Positions 52,885-63,477 of a stretch of 64,000 nucleotides of DNA are shown piece by piece. Source of the DNA: Choricystis sp. odSpoLacu1. Lineage: Eukaryota > Chlorophyta > Trebouxiophyceae. The stretch is from contig OY253658.1 of assembly GCA_958009055.1 (NCBI GenBank), positions 434,001 to 498,000 of the forward strand. Reading direction: 5' to 3'. Numbering within the stretch: the stretch's first letter is position 1; every line of letters begins with the position of its first letter. Both the position numbers and the translations under genes were made by a program. Below the pieces are notes generated by a model. The model did no database searches. It worked only from the letters and a program-made list of their open reading frames with translations, and was not told the DNA's origin.

Positions 52885-54507
52885 TCACCCAAACGCGGCC
52901 TCGCCGTCCGACTCGGCCGCCGCGTCAGCCAGCACGGCCGCCTGCGCAGCCGCCGCGTCCTCGATGCAGCGCGCGGCGGCGGGGCCACGCCGCCGCACGC
53001 CCGCGCCGCCGGGGAACAGGTCGAGCGGGAACGCGGCGACGAGGGTCACGCCGCGCGGGTCGAGCGTTAGGTTCACTTGCCACGTCTCCACACCCGCCGC
53101 AGACGCAGCCTCCATGGCGGCCACGACGGCGGCCCTGCCGTCGGACGCGGGGGCGGAGGGAGGGGGGGCGACCAGGGCGCGGACGGGCGGGGCGTCCCAC
53201 TGGAAACACTGGACGAGGGCCGCGCGCGCGGGAGGGGGCGACGCAGCGTTGTGTCTGTCCACCACTTCCCTCGCCTCCCTCGCCGCCCGCCTGTCTTTGA
53301 CGCGTTCAGCGCACAGGTGGTCCGTGAGGGCGCCCGCGTGGCGGGCGGAGCGTTCGTACAGGGCGGCGCGGCGCGTGCGGGGGAGGCGCGCGAAAGCCGC
53401 CCCCGCGCCGCGCGCACGCTTGGCAGCGGCGGCCAGCAGGACGGGATTGCCGGTGTCGCCATCCAACGGGAGGACGTCCAGAGGGGACTTGACTTCCACC
53501 ACGTCGCGGCCGCCGACGACAAAGTCGAGGCGGGCGGAGGCGCCGACCCACACTTCGCGCTCGATCGACGCGCCGCGCGCGAACAAACCCGGCAGCCCGC
53601 CCGCCCTGGCCAACGCTTCCACATACCGATTGGCAGCCAGCTGGTTGACCCCCACCCACGCAGGGGAGGCGGAGTCCGGGTGGGCCAGGGACACTGCTTC
53701 GACTGTGTGCGTCGTCGCGCGCGCGCGCGCGTGCCGCCGCGCTTGCCGCGCGGCGGCGCAGCGGACACCAGGCACGGCGCGCCCGCGCCCTGGAAGGCGG
53801 CCAGGCCGAGACCACCTAAAGCGCCCGTCACGGGGCAGTGGCAGTCGACGATGGTGCCAGAGGGTGGGGATTGTGGGGACGCGCCGGGGGGCGGACCATC
53901 CAGCAGCCTCACCGTCATGGTGAACCTGTTGGGCCGCGCAAGCACCACGCCCCGCCTCAACGGCGCGCCAAACTCGAGCCGAGTGGCGGACACCGCGCGC
54001 AGAGGGGCGGAAGGGAAGGTGGCGCGGGTGGGGGTCGTGGTGGACGGAGAGGGAGCCGCGGTCGGGGGCGGGGTCGACCGGCCATAGACCGCGAAGAACA
54101 GGGCCAGCGCGTCCCTCTCCTCCCGGGCGGCGGGGCCGCGCCCCTGGCCCGAGGGGGGGGGGGGCGTACAGCGACCGAAACAGGGCCAGCTTGGCGTCGT
54201 GGGGGGCGGAGGCGAGGGGTGGGGGAGCGACGCGCGGCGCGGTCACAGACAGCAATGTCAAAACCGTTCGCGCACGCACCGACGCGAGCGGCGGGAAAGT
54301 TGAATTCGGCGGCTGCACCGTTGCTGCCTCCTCCTTCTCCGCGTCAGGAGGTGCGGACGCAGATAGAGACGCCGCACGCGCGGCGCGGGAGCGGAGGGCG
54401 GCCGGCACCGGACGCGGCACGGGCGCCGACGCGCGAATGGGGGCGCCGCCACCATTGAGCGGCGCGGCCGACGCGCGGGCCAGCATGGACGTCAAAAAGC
54501 GGCGCAT
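52885..54507 (-). CDS. SfsA-like nuclease with plastid-type N-terminus, frame breaks
   Basis: Minus-strand single exon from ATG 54507. Two length corrections are needed: one base at the G12 tract (54153-54164) and one CG unit in the dinucleotide tract near 53720-53731. With both the frame is open for 539 residues. The core matches SfsA (bacterial nucleotide-binding/nuclease family): RRGVVLARPNRFTMTVRLLDG, VDCHCPVTGALGGL, then VGVNQLAANRYVEALA, LDFVVGGRDVVEVKSPLDV (Asp and Glu of the nuclease site) and a final VTLVAAFPLDLF. The N-terminal 70 residues are Arg/Ser/Ala-rich, like a transit peptide. SfsA is mostly prokaryotic, so an endosymbiotic or horizontal origin is inferred. Confidence 0.75.
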   Translation of the reverse strand: MRRFLTSMLARASAAPLNGGGAPIRASAPVPRPVPAALRSRAARAASLSASAPPDAEKEEAATVQPPNSTFPPLASVRARTVLTLLSVTAPRVAPPPLASAPHDAKLALFRSLYAPPPLGPGARPRRPGGEGRAGPVLRGLWPVDPAPDRGSLSVHHDPHPRHLPFRPSARGVRHSARVWRAVEAGRGACAAQQVHHDGEAAGWSAPRRVPTIPTLWHHRRLPLPRDGRFRWSRPGRLPGRGRAVPGVRCAAARQARRHARARATTHTVEAVSLAHPDSASPAWVGVNQLAANRYVEALARAGGLPGLFARGASIEREVWVGASARLDFVVGGRDVVEVKSPLDVLPLDGDTGNPVLLAAAAKRARGAGAAFARLPRTRRAALYERSARHAGALTDHLCAERVKDRRAAREAREVVDRHNAASPPPARAALVQCFQWDAPPVRALVAPPPSAPASDGRAAVVAAMEAASAAGVETWQVNLTLDPRGVTLVAAFPLDLFPGGAGVRRRGPAAARCIEDAAAAQAAVLADAAAESDGEAAFG

Positions 54508-54747
54508 GCCATGTGGGCCGTAAGTGTGAGTGTGCGTGTGTGTGTGTGTGTGCTGGTCTGTGTGTGTGTTGCGGGGGGGCAGGCACACGCGCGCGCGGGG
54601 CGGGGAGTGCGACGGTTCGGCGCCTCGAAACGAATTTGTGTTTGCCGTCAACGACCTTCTTCTCTCTGTTGCTCACCCACACAAACACAAGCACTAGCAA
54701 GTTTTTACAACGCAATCTAACCCCACAAACCCCAGCACACTCAAACC

Positions 54748-56008
54748 CTACACCCTCTTCAACCGGATCGCCTCCAACTCGCGCGACACAAATGCGCCGG
54801 CCGCGACGGGGGGGTAGCGCTCTGCCGCTCCCTCACGCTCCGCAAACGCGCCCAGCGGCTCCAACACTGCATCCGACGCGACATGGCCAAACACGGTGGA
54901 GGAGACCCTCCAGCCTGCGCCAGGAGGGGCGGTCGGGGCAGCGACTGCGGCTGCAGCCGCGGTCGCTGCAGCTGCCGTCACCACCACTTCATGCCACCCC
55001 GCCACGACGGCCCCGCCCGTCACATACTCCAGCTGTTTGCCAGCTTGGAGGAGCAGGCACCCCGGGGGGACGACAACGTCCACCGTGGCGCCCTTGCGGG
55101 TCCACACGCGCAGGCCGGGGTAGCGCGAGCGGCCGTGCACTGTGAGCAGGTTCAAATCAGCATGATATCCCGCGAGGACGGTGCCAGCAGTGGAATGAGC
55201 AATCAGGTCCGACCCAGTCGGAGCCAGCAAATGCGGCCCGTTGGCCATGAGGGAGGGGAGGGCGTCTGGGGCGAAGCCGAGCCCGGCCGACGCGGCGCGC
55301 GCGACCGTGTTTAAAGAAGCCACCATTTTGTCTCCCCATGCGTTCAGCACGGAGGCCCAAGTGTCTGCGAAGGCTGCAGGCACAACCGGCGCCGCGTTGA
55401 GCTCGGGGTAGGAGGTGATGGAGGGACGGGGGCCGACACGCCAAAAGAAGCGCCACTTGGGATCGGGCCCCGCCGGCCACGTGGGGCGGCGGTCGGGGGG
55501 CAGGGCTGATGCTGCGGCTTTGGCGCCCGGTGAGCGCAGGCAGGCGGGCTCCTCCACGCCTTCCGGGGTGGCGCCCACCTGGGTTGGATGGGAAAGGGGG
55601 GGTGGTCGGTGTCGGCACCCACTTTCACAGTCAGACGCATTCATTCCTTCCCCCTCCCACACACCCTCTCCTCACCTGATAGTGCAACTCCGGCCTCACG
55701 TCCGCCGCTTTGGCGGCGGACGTCTGCGCAAAATACGCTTGCAGCGCGTCCAGAAAGCGCGCATTGTCGCGCTCGTCCACGCGGGGGTCTCGCACGACGA
55801 CGCACCCTGTGGCGGTCAGAGCTGACGCGACGGCGGCGTTGGTGGACGCGACGGCGGCGGGAGAGGGGGAGGGGGCGAGGAGGGGGGCGAGGTCGACGAT
55901 GGGGATGGTGGTTGGCGGGGCGTCGCCGCTCGCCGGGGGCGGGGAGCAGGCCGCCGCCGACGCCACGATGGGAGGGGTGGGGGCTGCTGCCGTGTCGAAG
56001 GCAGGCAT
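54748..56008 (-). CDS. 2-oxoglutarate/Fe(II) oxygenase, IPNS-like
   Basis: Minus-strand exons 56008-55676 and 55578-54748, phase 0, encode 387 residues. The N-terminal DIOX_N-like segment (TIPIVDLAPLL) precedes the double-stranded beta helix. Iron ligands are expected in YHADLNLLTVHG (His and Asp) and GWHEVVVT (distal His); the 2OG-binding Arg would be near the C-terminus (FVSRELEAIRL). The fold is typical of isopenicillin-N-synthase-like plant oxygenases but the substrate cannot be told. The family reading rests on the HxD...H spacing and the flanking LLTVHG and PPGCLLLQAG segments. It lies 240 nt after the SfsA start on the same strand. Confidence 0.85.
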
Positions 56009-56207
56009 TGGGCAGGGAGGGAGGGAGAGCGCGCCGCGCGAGAGGAAGAAAAATGGAGCGAAGTGCATGCGAATGCGCGCGCGCGTCCTTTGCGGCCGCT
56101 GCGCGCCTTCCCTCTTCACCCACACACACACCGTCACTCGTGAGTTGACTCGTGCGTCTGCGTCAATGTATTCACAAACCAACTCCTTCAAAAAAGCCTA
56201 CACAATT

Positions 56208-58385
56208 TCAATCTATCGCTTTACCCCTCTTTCCCCGCCCACCCCGCGTGTCGCGCCACACCAACCCCGCAGCTGCGGCCACAGCCGCGTACCCCCCCGC
56301 CTCCCGCACCGCGCGCGCCACATCGTCTCGTCCGGCATCCAACAAAGCTGCCTTGGTGGGCATGCTGGCGGGGCGTGGAGAGGACGCCGCGAAGGCGGAG
56401 GCGGCAGCCACGGCGGCCTCCAGGCGCTGCGAGCGTGGCGGGCGAGACGCGACGCGCCGCCGCGGTGGCGGCAGTGGCAGTGGTCCCCGCGTCAAAAAGG
56501 CAGCTTCTCGGTCGTACTCTAGGCCGGCGGCATCGGCAGCCGCCCGGAAGCCTCCTAGGCGGCGCACCAGTTTTAGAAGGGCGTCGACGTCGGCGTCTGC
56601 TCCTGCCGTCACCTCCGCCAGCGCGGCTTTGCCGGGCAGCACGCCCGCTTTCAGGGCCACAGGCGCAACCACCGCCAACTTGGCCCTCAAGTCGGCCCCC
56701 GTGGCGGACGGCTGGCGTGCGCGCGGCTTGAGCCCAGCCGCCTGCGCGACCGCGTCGCTGCCGCCCCACCTCCTAATGTCGTGCTCCAGAGCCAGCATGC
56801 CCGAGTCTTTCAGGGCGGTCCGAGATGGCATGACACGGTCTGGGCCAGCCAGTTGGCGCAGGGTAGACGCCAGCGAATCAAAATCTTTCCACACACCATT
56901 CGGCCGCCGCGCGGTCGCGCGCCCCATCCTCCTCGCCGCCGCCGCAAACCCGCCGTGCGCTTGCACCGCCTTCAGCACGGATGACGCGTTGGCGGCCAGC
57001 AGGTCGGTGGAGGTGGGCAGGCGGTCGGGGGAGGGGGCGAGTTCTGCGAGGGCTTGGTCGACGGCCGCTGGATCCGTCCAGTAGCCTTGGGGGGCGCGCC
57101 GGGCGCGCCGCACCATGTAGGGGAGGGAGGAGGTGGAGGTTGGACGGCGCCTGTGCACGGTGTACACGTCTGCCGAGTCGCCGTCGCCCTCGATCCAGAA
57201 AGTGGGTGTGCGCGCGGGGTGCGTGCGCGCGGCGGCCGGGGGTGGGGCGGATGGGCCTGTGCGCTTGTCCTCGGAGAGAAGAGGGCACAGGCACACGGTC
57301 AGCAGGCCGACGCGTGGCGGGGTGCCGGCGACGGCACAGCGGGCGCACACGGCGTTGATGGCGGCGACCAGGCCGGCGGTGGAGGCAGCGACGCGAGCCA
57401 CCAGAGCGTCGAGGTCGCCCGCCCCCGTCCTCTGCGCCAGCCACGGGTCCCCAATGTCGTCGGGGTCGGCGTCATCATGGGGACTCCCCGCAGCTTCCCT
57501 GCCCCCAAACGGGGCCAGTTTGCGGATGCGCGCAGCATAGAAGCCGCCGCCATCGCCCAGCGCGGTCGTGCCGTCCAGCGTCCCGCGGTCGACGACATCC
57601 GCCACGCTGGCGTCTCGCCGCGCTTCCTCGGCGTCGTACGCATCGCACACGATGGCCAGGTCGCAGTCGACGACGTCGCCCAGGGGGACGGTGTCGTGGA
57701 GGGGGAGGGTGAGGCCCGAGCGCGCGGAGGCGGCGACGAGGGCAAGGGGCGGGCCGCCTGGGATGGGGGCCCCGATGGATGCCGGCACCGCGTCTATGCG
57801 AGGCCGGTCAGAACACGGCGCCTCCTTCAAAGCCGCCTCGAACGCGGCAGCAGCCAGCCGCGCGCGGCCGCCGCCACCGTCCTCCAGAAATAGCACGCGC
57901 AGGCTGGTGCGTGCCGCGGCCCGTGCAGCTGTGCGAAAGGGCGCAGACCGAAACACCACTTTCAAGGGTTCATCCGCGGACGAGGATGGCGGGAAAGCAG
58001 GTTTGGAGGTGCGGCGGTGCTGGCGTCTGGGTGGTGGTGGTGTGGGGGGCGGCGGCGGCGGCGGTGCAGCAGCAGCCGGTGCCGTTCCTTCCTCTGCAGG
58101 CGGCACCCAGCGCGACCTCCACCCTCTCCACGGCCGCACCGAGGGCGCGGACGCGTAGGTGATGGGGGCGGCGCCGAGCAAAGAGGCGGACGCGGCGTGG
58201 AAGGGCGCGACGTCGTCGGAAGGGAGGAGGCAGAAGGGGCCCAGGGCGGGAGGCATGGTGGTGGAGCGTGTGGAGCGTCCACTAGAGCCTGCTGCTGGTG
58301 TGTTGGTGCCGTCGGACTTGGTGGTGGTGGCGGGTGGTGAGCCCCCGCCGCAGCGGCGGGGGGTCGCGACAGCAAAGACGCGCAT
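56208..58385 (-). CDS. LMW-PTP-like domain with four helical repeats
   Basis: Single exon of 725 residues. The first about 130 residues are low-complexity, possibly with a plastid transit peptide. The middle (about 160-340) follows the low-molecular-weight phosphotyrosine phosphatase fold: LRVLFLEDGGGGRARLAAAAFEAAL aligns with the P-loop start, but the active-site Cys is replaced and the CX5R motif is absent, so phosphatase activity is unlikely. The last 330 residues hold about four repeats with the pattern MP-(T/S)-x4-L ... GGF-x3-A-x3-GL (for example HGGFAAAARRMG, RRWGGSDAVAQAAGL, RRLGGFRAAADAAGL). Similar repeat domains occur in plant plastid proteins. Role unknown. Confidence 0.65.
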   Translation of the reverse strand: MRVFAVATPRRCGGGSPPATTTKSDGTNTPAAGSSGRSTRSTTMPPALGPFCLLPSDDVAPFHAASASLLGAAPITYASAPSVRPWRGWRSRWVPPAEEGTAPAAAAPPPPPPPTPPPPRRQHRRTSKPAFPPSSSADEPLKVVFRSAPFRTAARAAARTSLRVLFLEDGGGGRARLAAAAFEAALKEAPCSDRPRIDAVPASIGAPIPGGPPLALVAASARSGLTLPLHDTVPLGDVVDCDLAIVCDAYDAEEARRDASVADVVDRGTLDGTTALGDGGGFYAARIRKLAPFGGREAAGSPHDDADPDDIGDPWLAQRTGAGDLDALVARVAASTAGLVAAINAVCARCAVAGTPPRVGLLTVCLCPLLSEDKRTGPSAPPPAAARTHPARTPTFWIEGDGDSADVYTVHRRRPTSTSSLPYMVRRARRAPQGYWTDPAAVDQALAELAPSPDRLPTSTDLLAANASSVLKAVQAHGGFAAAARRMGRATARRPNGVWKDFDSLASTLRQLAGPDRVMPSRTALKDSGMLALEHDIRRWGGSDAVAQAAGLKPRARQPSATGADLRAKLAVVAPVALKAGVLPGKAALAEVTAGADADVDALLKLVRRLGGFRAAADAAGLEYDREAAFLTRGPLPLPPPRRRVASRPPRSQRLEAAVAAASAFAASSPRPASMPTKAALLDAGRDDVARAVREAGGYAAVAAAAGLVWRDTRGGRGKRGKAID

Positions 58386-58615
58386 TTGGGCAGGTCGGCG
58401 CCCCCGCGTGTCTCACACACACACAGTATCGGGCGTGTCACGGTGCCCGCATGAGAGCACGGGGACGCGGTGGTCGCGGGTAGAGAGAGAGTTGCGGGGA
58501 AAAAACGTCGGCAATTTTGTGTCGAGCTGGAACGACGAAAAAAGGAACACGCTTCACTTTCGGCGCGTCGTTTCGCGCTCAATCGCCCCCCCCCACACAC
58601 ACACCAGCCAAAAAC

Positions 58616-61600
58616 ATGGCTGACCCCTCGAAGCCCCCCCCCCCGCCGGCCTCCGGCGACGACCACGACCACGACGCCGGCGCCGTGGCGTCGGGCGCCG
58701 TGTTCACGCCATACACGCCGTCCGTCATCTGCGACGCCGCGCGCGCCGCGGGCGTGCGCCTGACGCCGCACCCCAGCTGCGTGACGGAGGCGGCGTCATT
58801 GAGGTAGGAAGGGTTGTGGGTGGGGAGGGGAGGAGAGGGTGGGAGGGAGAGAGCGAATTGCCGACCCCTCCCGCCGTGCGCGACTCGCCCGCTGTGGGTG
58901 CCCACTCGCAGCGTTAACCGCGCCCCGAGCGCCGCCCCGGCGACACCCTCCCCACACGCCCCCGCCGGCGAGAGCATGAAGGCACACCCACCAACCGCCG
59001 ACCCCCGCGCCCTGCCTCCCCCTTTTACCTCAGCTCTGTCTCCCTTCCCCCCATCACCTACCCCATCTTCGACACCCTGGGCCGGGCCGCTGCCTCAGGC
59101 GCCCTGTCCGACCTGCAGCTGGAGGCGGTGGCGATGGCGTGCCAGCGGCACGGGGTGCGGCTGCCGGCGCCCCCCGGCGCGCCGCCGGGGGCGGTTGGCC
59201 TGCGCGCGGGGCTGCTGTGTGGTGATGCGACCGGGACGGGTGAGTAAGAAAAAAAGGAAGATGGATTGTGTTTTGTGTATTTCACGGTGTCCGAGGGGAT
59301 GGTGGTGGGCGCGGGGGATGGCGGGTGTGGGTTGCGCTTTTCTTGATCAACCCTGGTTCCCTCCCACCCACCCCTCCTCACAGGCAAAGGGCGCCAACTG
59401 GCCGCCGTCATCCTGGACTCCGTCGCCCGGGGCCGCCCCCGCCACGTGTGGGTGTCCACGTCGAGCGACCTGGCGGTCGACGCGCGGCGCGACCTGGACG
59501 CGGTCGGCGCGACCGACGTCGCCATCGTCCCCGCGGCCTCCGCCCTCGGGCCATCCGCCACCGGCCCACCCGTCGGCATCGCCAAGCCCACCGTGCTGTT
59601 CATCACGTACACCACGCTGGCGTCGGCGGGTGGGCGCACCAGCCGCAGCACCCGCCTCGACCAGCTCATCCGCTGGTGCGGTGGCGCCGCGTTTGACGGT
59701 GTCCTGGCGTTTGACGAGGCCCACAAGGCCAAGAACTTCACGGCAGGTACCGCGGCCGCGGCGGCGGTGATCAACGCTCAAGCCCTCCTCCCGGGCGCGC
59801 GCGTCGTGTACGCGTCGGCCACCGGCGTCTCCTCCGTCTCCCACATGGCCTACCTCTCCCGCCTCGGCGTGTTTGGCCCGGGCACCCCCTTCCCCGACTT
59901 CAAAGCCTTCAACGTCGCGCTCGCCGGCAAGGGCATCCCCTTCATGGAGCTGATGGCGCAGTCGATGAAGGCGGAGGGGTCGTTTGTGGCGCGCGGACTT
60001 TCTTTCGAGGGTTGCGAGTTCGCGACGCGGGTCTGTGCGATCGATGGTGACGCGGTGGCGGTGTATGACGCGTCGGTCGCGCTGTGGCGCCGCCTGTACA
60101 CTGCTGTGCACGCGGCGCACGGCCACACCAAAAACTGGCGCTTCGTCAACATGGCCTATTTTGGCGCTGTGTCGCGCTACTTCCGTGGTCTGACGGTCGC
60201 CTTGAAGGTCCCCGCTGTTGCGGCTGCCGCCACCGCCGCGCTGGCAGACGGCCAAGCGGTGATTCTGGGCCTGCAGAGCACCGGCGAGTCGGCGTGCGCT
60301 GCGGCCGACCTGTCGGCCGGGGACCGGCTGGCGGCGCCACCGTCCACCGCGCGCGAGACGCTGGTGGGTTTCATCAAGAAGTATCTATTTGCGGACGGCG
60401 AGGCTGAGGATGATGAGATGGAGGGCGGCGACGGCAGCGACGACGACGACGCTCGCGCCGTGTCGCCCCCGCCCCAGCGCACCGCCGCCGGGCGCCCGCT
60501 GCGCGTGGCGGCCGCCACCGCGCGCCAGCGCGCCGCGTCGGCCGAGGAGGTGGTGCTGTCGTCGGATGAGGAGGAGGAGGACGGCAGCGAGAAAAAGAAG
60601 AAGGCTGCTTCTCCTTCTCCCTCCTCGCCGTCTTCTTCCTCGCCGCCGTCCGACTCTGGTGAAAGCTCCGACTCCGACTCCGGCCTCATGATTGTGGAAG
60701 ACGACGGCACCGAGGTCGCCGTCAAGAGCGCTGCCAAAGCCGCGGTCGAGACGGCGCGCGCTGACACGCCCGCCCCGACGCCGCCCGGGCCGGCGCCGGC
60801 GTCTCGCTCGGCGGCGGCCACGCCTGATGTGGAGGATGGTGGTGATGGCTCCGACGCCACCGACGCGCCCATGCCGGACGCGCCCCCCCCGCCCCCGCTC
60901 GAACCGCCGCGCGAGCCGGTGTACGACGCCGACACCCGCCGCTCCCTCCTGGCCGACGTGCGCGCCATGGACCTGCCCCCCGCCCCCCTGGACGACCTGA
61001 TGGACCGCCTGGGGGGGCCGTCTGCGGTTGCTGAGCTCACGGGGCGCAAGCTGCGGGTGGTGCGTGTCTCGCGCGCGGGCGAGGACGGCGCCGCCGCCGA
61101 CTCGTTCCTCGTTCAATCGCGCACCACCGGCCGGGACGGCGCCACCGACAGCATCAACGTGGAGGAAGCCCGCCGCTTCAACGTGGGCGACAAGCTGGTG
61201 GCGCTGATCTCGGATGCGGCGTCCACGGGCGTGTCCCTGCACGCGGGCACCTCGTTTGGCAACCAGCGGCGCCGCACCCACATCACGCTGGAGCTGGCGT
61301 GGGCGGCCGACAAGACGCTGCAACAGCTAGGCCGCTCCCACCGCGCGGCACAGGCGTCGGCGCCCGTGTACCTGCTGACCCAGACGCCGCTGGGCGGGGA
61401 GTCGCGGTTTGCGTCGGCTGTTGGGCGCCGGCTGCAGAGCCTGGGCGCGCTGACGCGCGGCGACCGGCGCGCCGCGTCGGGGTCGGCCACCCTGGCCGAC
61501 TCGGCCATGCTGGACTCGGCGCTGGGCAAGAATGCGGTGTGCACGATGCTTGCGTGTGTCGGGACGCCGGACCGGCAGCCTGTGTTTGGTGAGGGTGGTG

Positions 61601-63477
61601 GTGAGGGTGGTGGTGGTGGCGGCCGCAACGCTGCTGCCCCCACGCCCGCCCGCCGCGGCCGCCGAGGCCCCGTCTCGGTGGCCACCGCTGGGGCGACTGC
61701 TGCTGCCCGCGCCCGCACCGCCGCCGCGGCCATCGCGTCCAACGCCCCCGCGTCCGACGAGCGCGACGTCACGGGCCTCCTGCCTGACGGGGTCACCTTG
61801 CGCATGCTGCGCGACGGCGTGACGGGCTCGCTGGCGGGGCTGCCTGCGTCTCTGCGCGAGGACCCGATCCTCGCTGCGTTGCTTCGTGAAGACATTTTGT
61901 CCGCCGCCGACCAAGTGCGCGCCGTCGCCGAGTTCCACGGCGCGGCCGCCGCGGATGCCGCGGAGGCGGGGCTGTCGCTGGAGGCGCTGCCAAATAATAA
62001 TGAGGTGAAAAAGTTTTTAAACACCCTGCTGGCAACGCGCGTCGCGGCTCAAGTCGCCTTTTTCGCCTACTTCTCCGCCTGCCTGGACGCCGAAGTCGCC
62101 ACCGCGCGCCGCAACGGCACCCACGACGCAGGCCCGGGGGAGCTGACCGTGGCGGATGAAGACATGAGCAGATTGCTGGATGGGGCGGAGGGTGGTGGTG
62201 GTGCGACGGGTGGCGACAACGCCACCGCCCACCCCATTCGCCGCCGCGGTGAAACCACCACCACCGTCTGGACCTTCCCCAACGGCCAGTCGATCGTGGC
62301 CCACCGCCTCGTCGTCGACCGCGGCCTGTCTGCCGACGCTGCGCGCGGCTGCCTGCGCGAGCACCAGCTGGCGGGGCCCATGGTGGCGGCCGAGTCTGGC
62401 TTCTACACCTCGCGCGCCGGCCCCGTCGCTGGCGGCCGCTCCCTCCTGCTGGCGCTGGCCAAACCCGCCGCCTTTGCGGGCGCTGCCGTGTCCGGGTACG
62501 ATGTGTGGCGCCCAAATATCGGCATCTCGCACACCCCTTTCACCTCCTTTGACCTGGCCACCAAGTACGCCCGCCTGGATTACGACGCCGCCCTGGCCGA
62601 GTGGGCGGAGATTCACTCCGACACGCTGCGCTGCCACCACGGCGCTGCCTGCCCTGCCGGCGCGACCTGCGCCTCTGGCGGTGGCCGCCTGCACTCGGTC
62701 ACCCTGCTGACTGGCCCCGTGTACCGCGCCTGGGACACGCTGGAAACCGTGCTCAAGTCGGACGCGTCGTTGACGGCGTCCGACAAGGCGCTGCGCACCT
62801 TGCGCGCGGCGCGGCCGGACGGGTCGTCCCTGGTCGGCGTCAAGTTCCCGCCCGAGAAGCTGGCGAACGTCACTGCGCGGCTGCAGGGTGACGCCGACCG
62901 CGCGGCAGAGCGCCCGGCTGCGGCGGTGGCGGCGGCGATGGAGGGTGGGGAGGGTGGCGCGGCGGCGGCAGCCGACGCCGCCGCGTCTCCCGCCGCGGTG
63001 GCGGCGTTGGAGGGTGGTGGTGGGGAGGGTGGGGAGGGTGGTGCTGCGGCGGCCGACGCCCCCACCACTCCGCCCCCCAACTCCCTGGCCTCGCCTCCCC
63101 TGCCCTCCCCGGCCCAACTCGCCGCCGCTGCGGCTGCTGCCGCTGGCGCCCCCATCCCTGAAGCCCCCGCCCCCGTGGTCGCCGCCCCCAAAGCTCCGTC
63201 CAGCGGCCGCGCCGCCCACCCCACCCTCGCGTCCCTCTGGGCCAGGGCCGCCGCCAAGCGGGAGGCCGGGGGGTCGCCGGCCGGCACCACCTCCACCAAG
63301 AAGCACGCGTCGGCTGGCCCGTCGGCTGGCGCCATCAAGCAGGAGGATGTCGAGATGCTGCGGGCGCTGGGCGTGGTGGGCGAGGCCGACGCGCGCCGCC
63401 GCATCGCGGCGCACGGGGGGGACGTGGCCAAAGCAGCGGACGCGTACTTCGAGGAGAGCAAGATGGGGGACGAGTGA
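58616..63477 (+). CDS. Strawberry notch (SBNO) helicase-family protein
   Basis: Exons 58616-58803, 59034-59239 and 59384-63477 encode 1,495 residues. SBNO proteins are SF2-like nuclear cofactors. The N-terminus leads into [10 protein letters not shown] and [18 protein letters not shown], then the P-loop [28 protein letters not shown] (DEAH) and [20 protein letters not shown]. The C-terminal helicase block includes [38 protein letters not shown] and GRSHRAAQ (motif VI). The SBNO-specific downstream domain follows ([30 protein letters not shown]). A final UBA-like three-helix motif ([16 protein letters not shown], ending at [12 protein letters not shown]) is unusual. Disordered Ala/Gly/Glu tracts separate the domains. 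Confidence 0.93.

Noticed and set aside
58912..59023. Possible cassette exon in the first SBNO intron
   Set aside because: The AG at 58911 is phase-compatible, but the resulting sequence is Pro/Ser low complexity and leads out of the helicase frame; skipping directly to 59034 joins AASLS to [10 protein letters not shown] cleanly.
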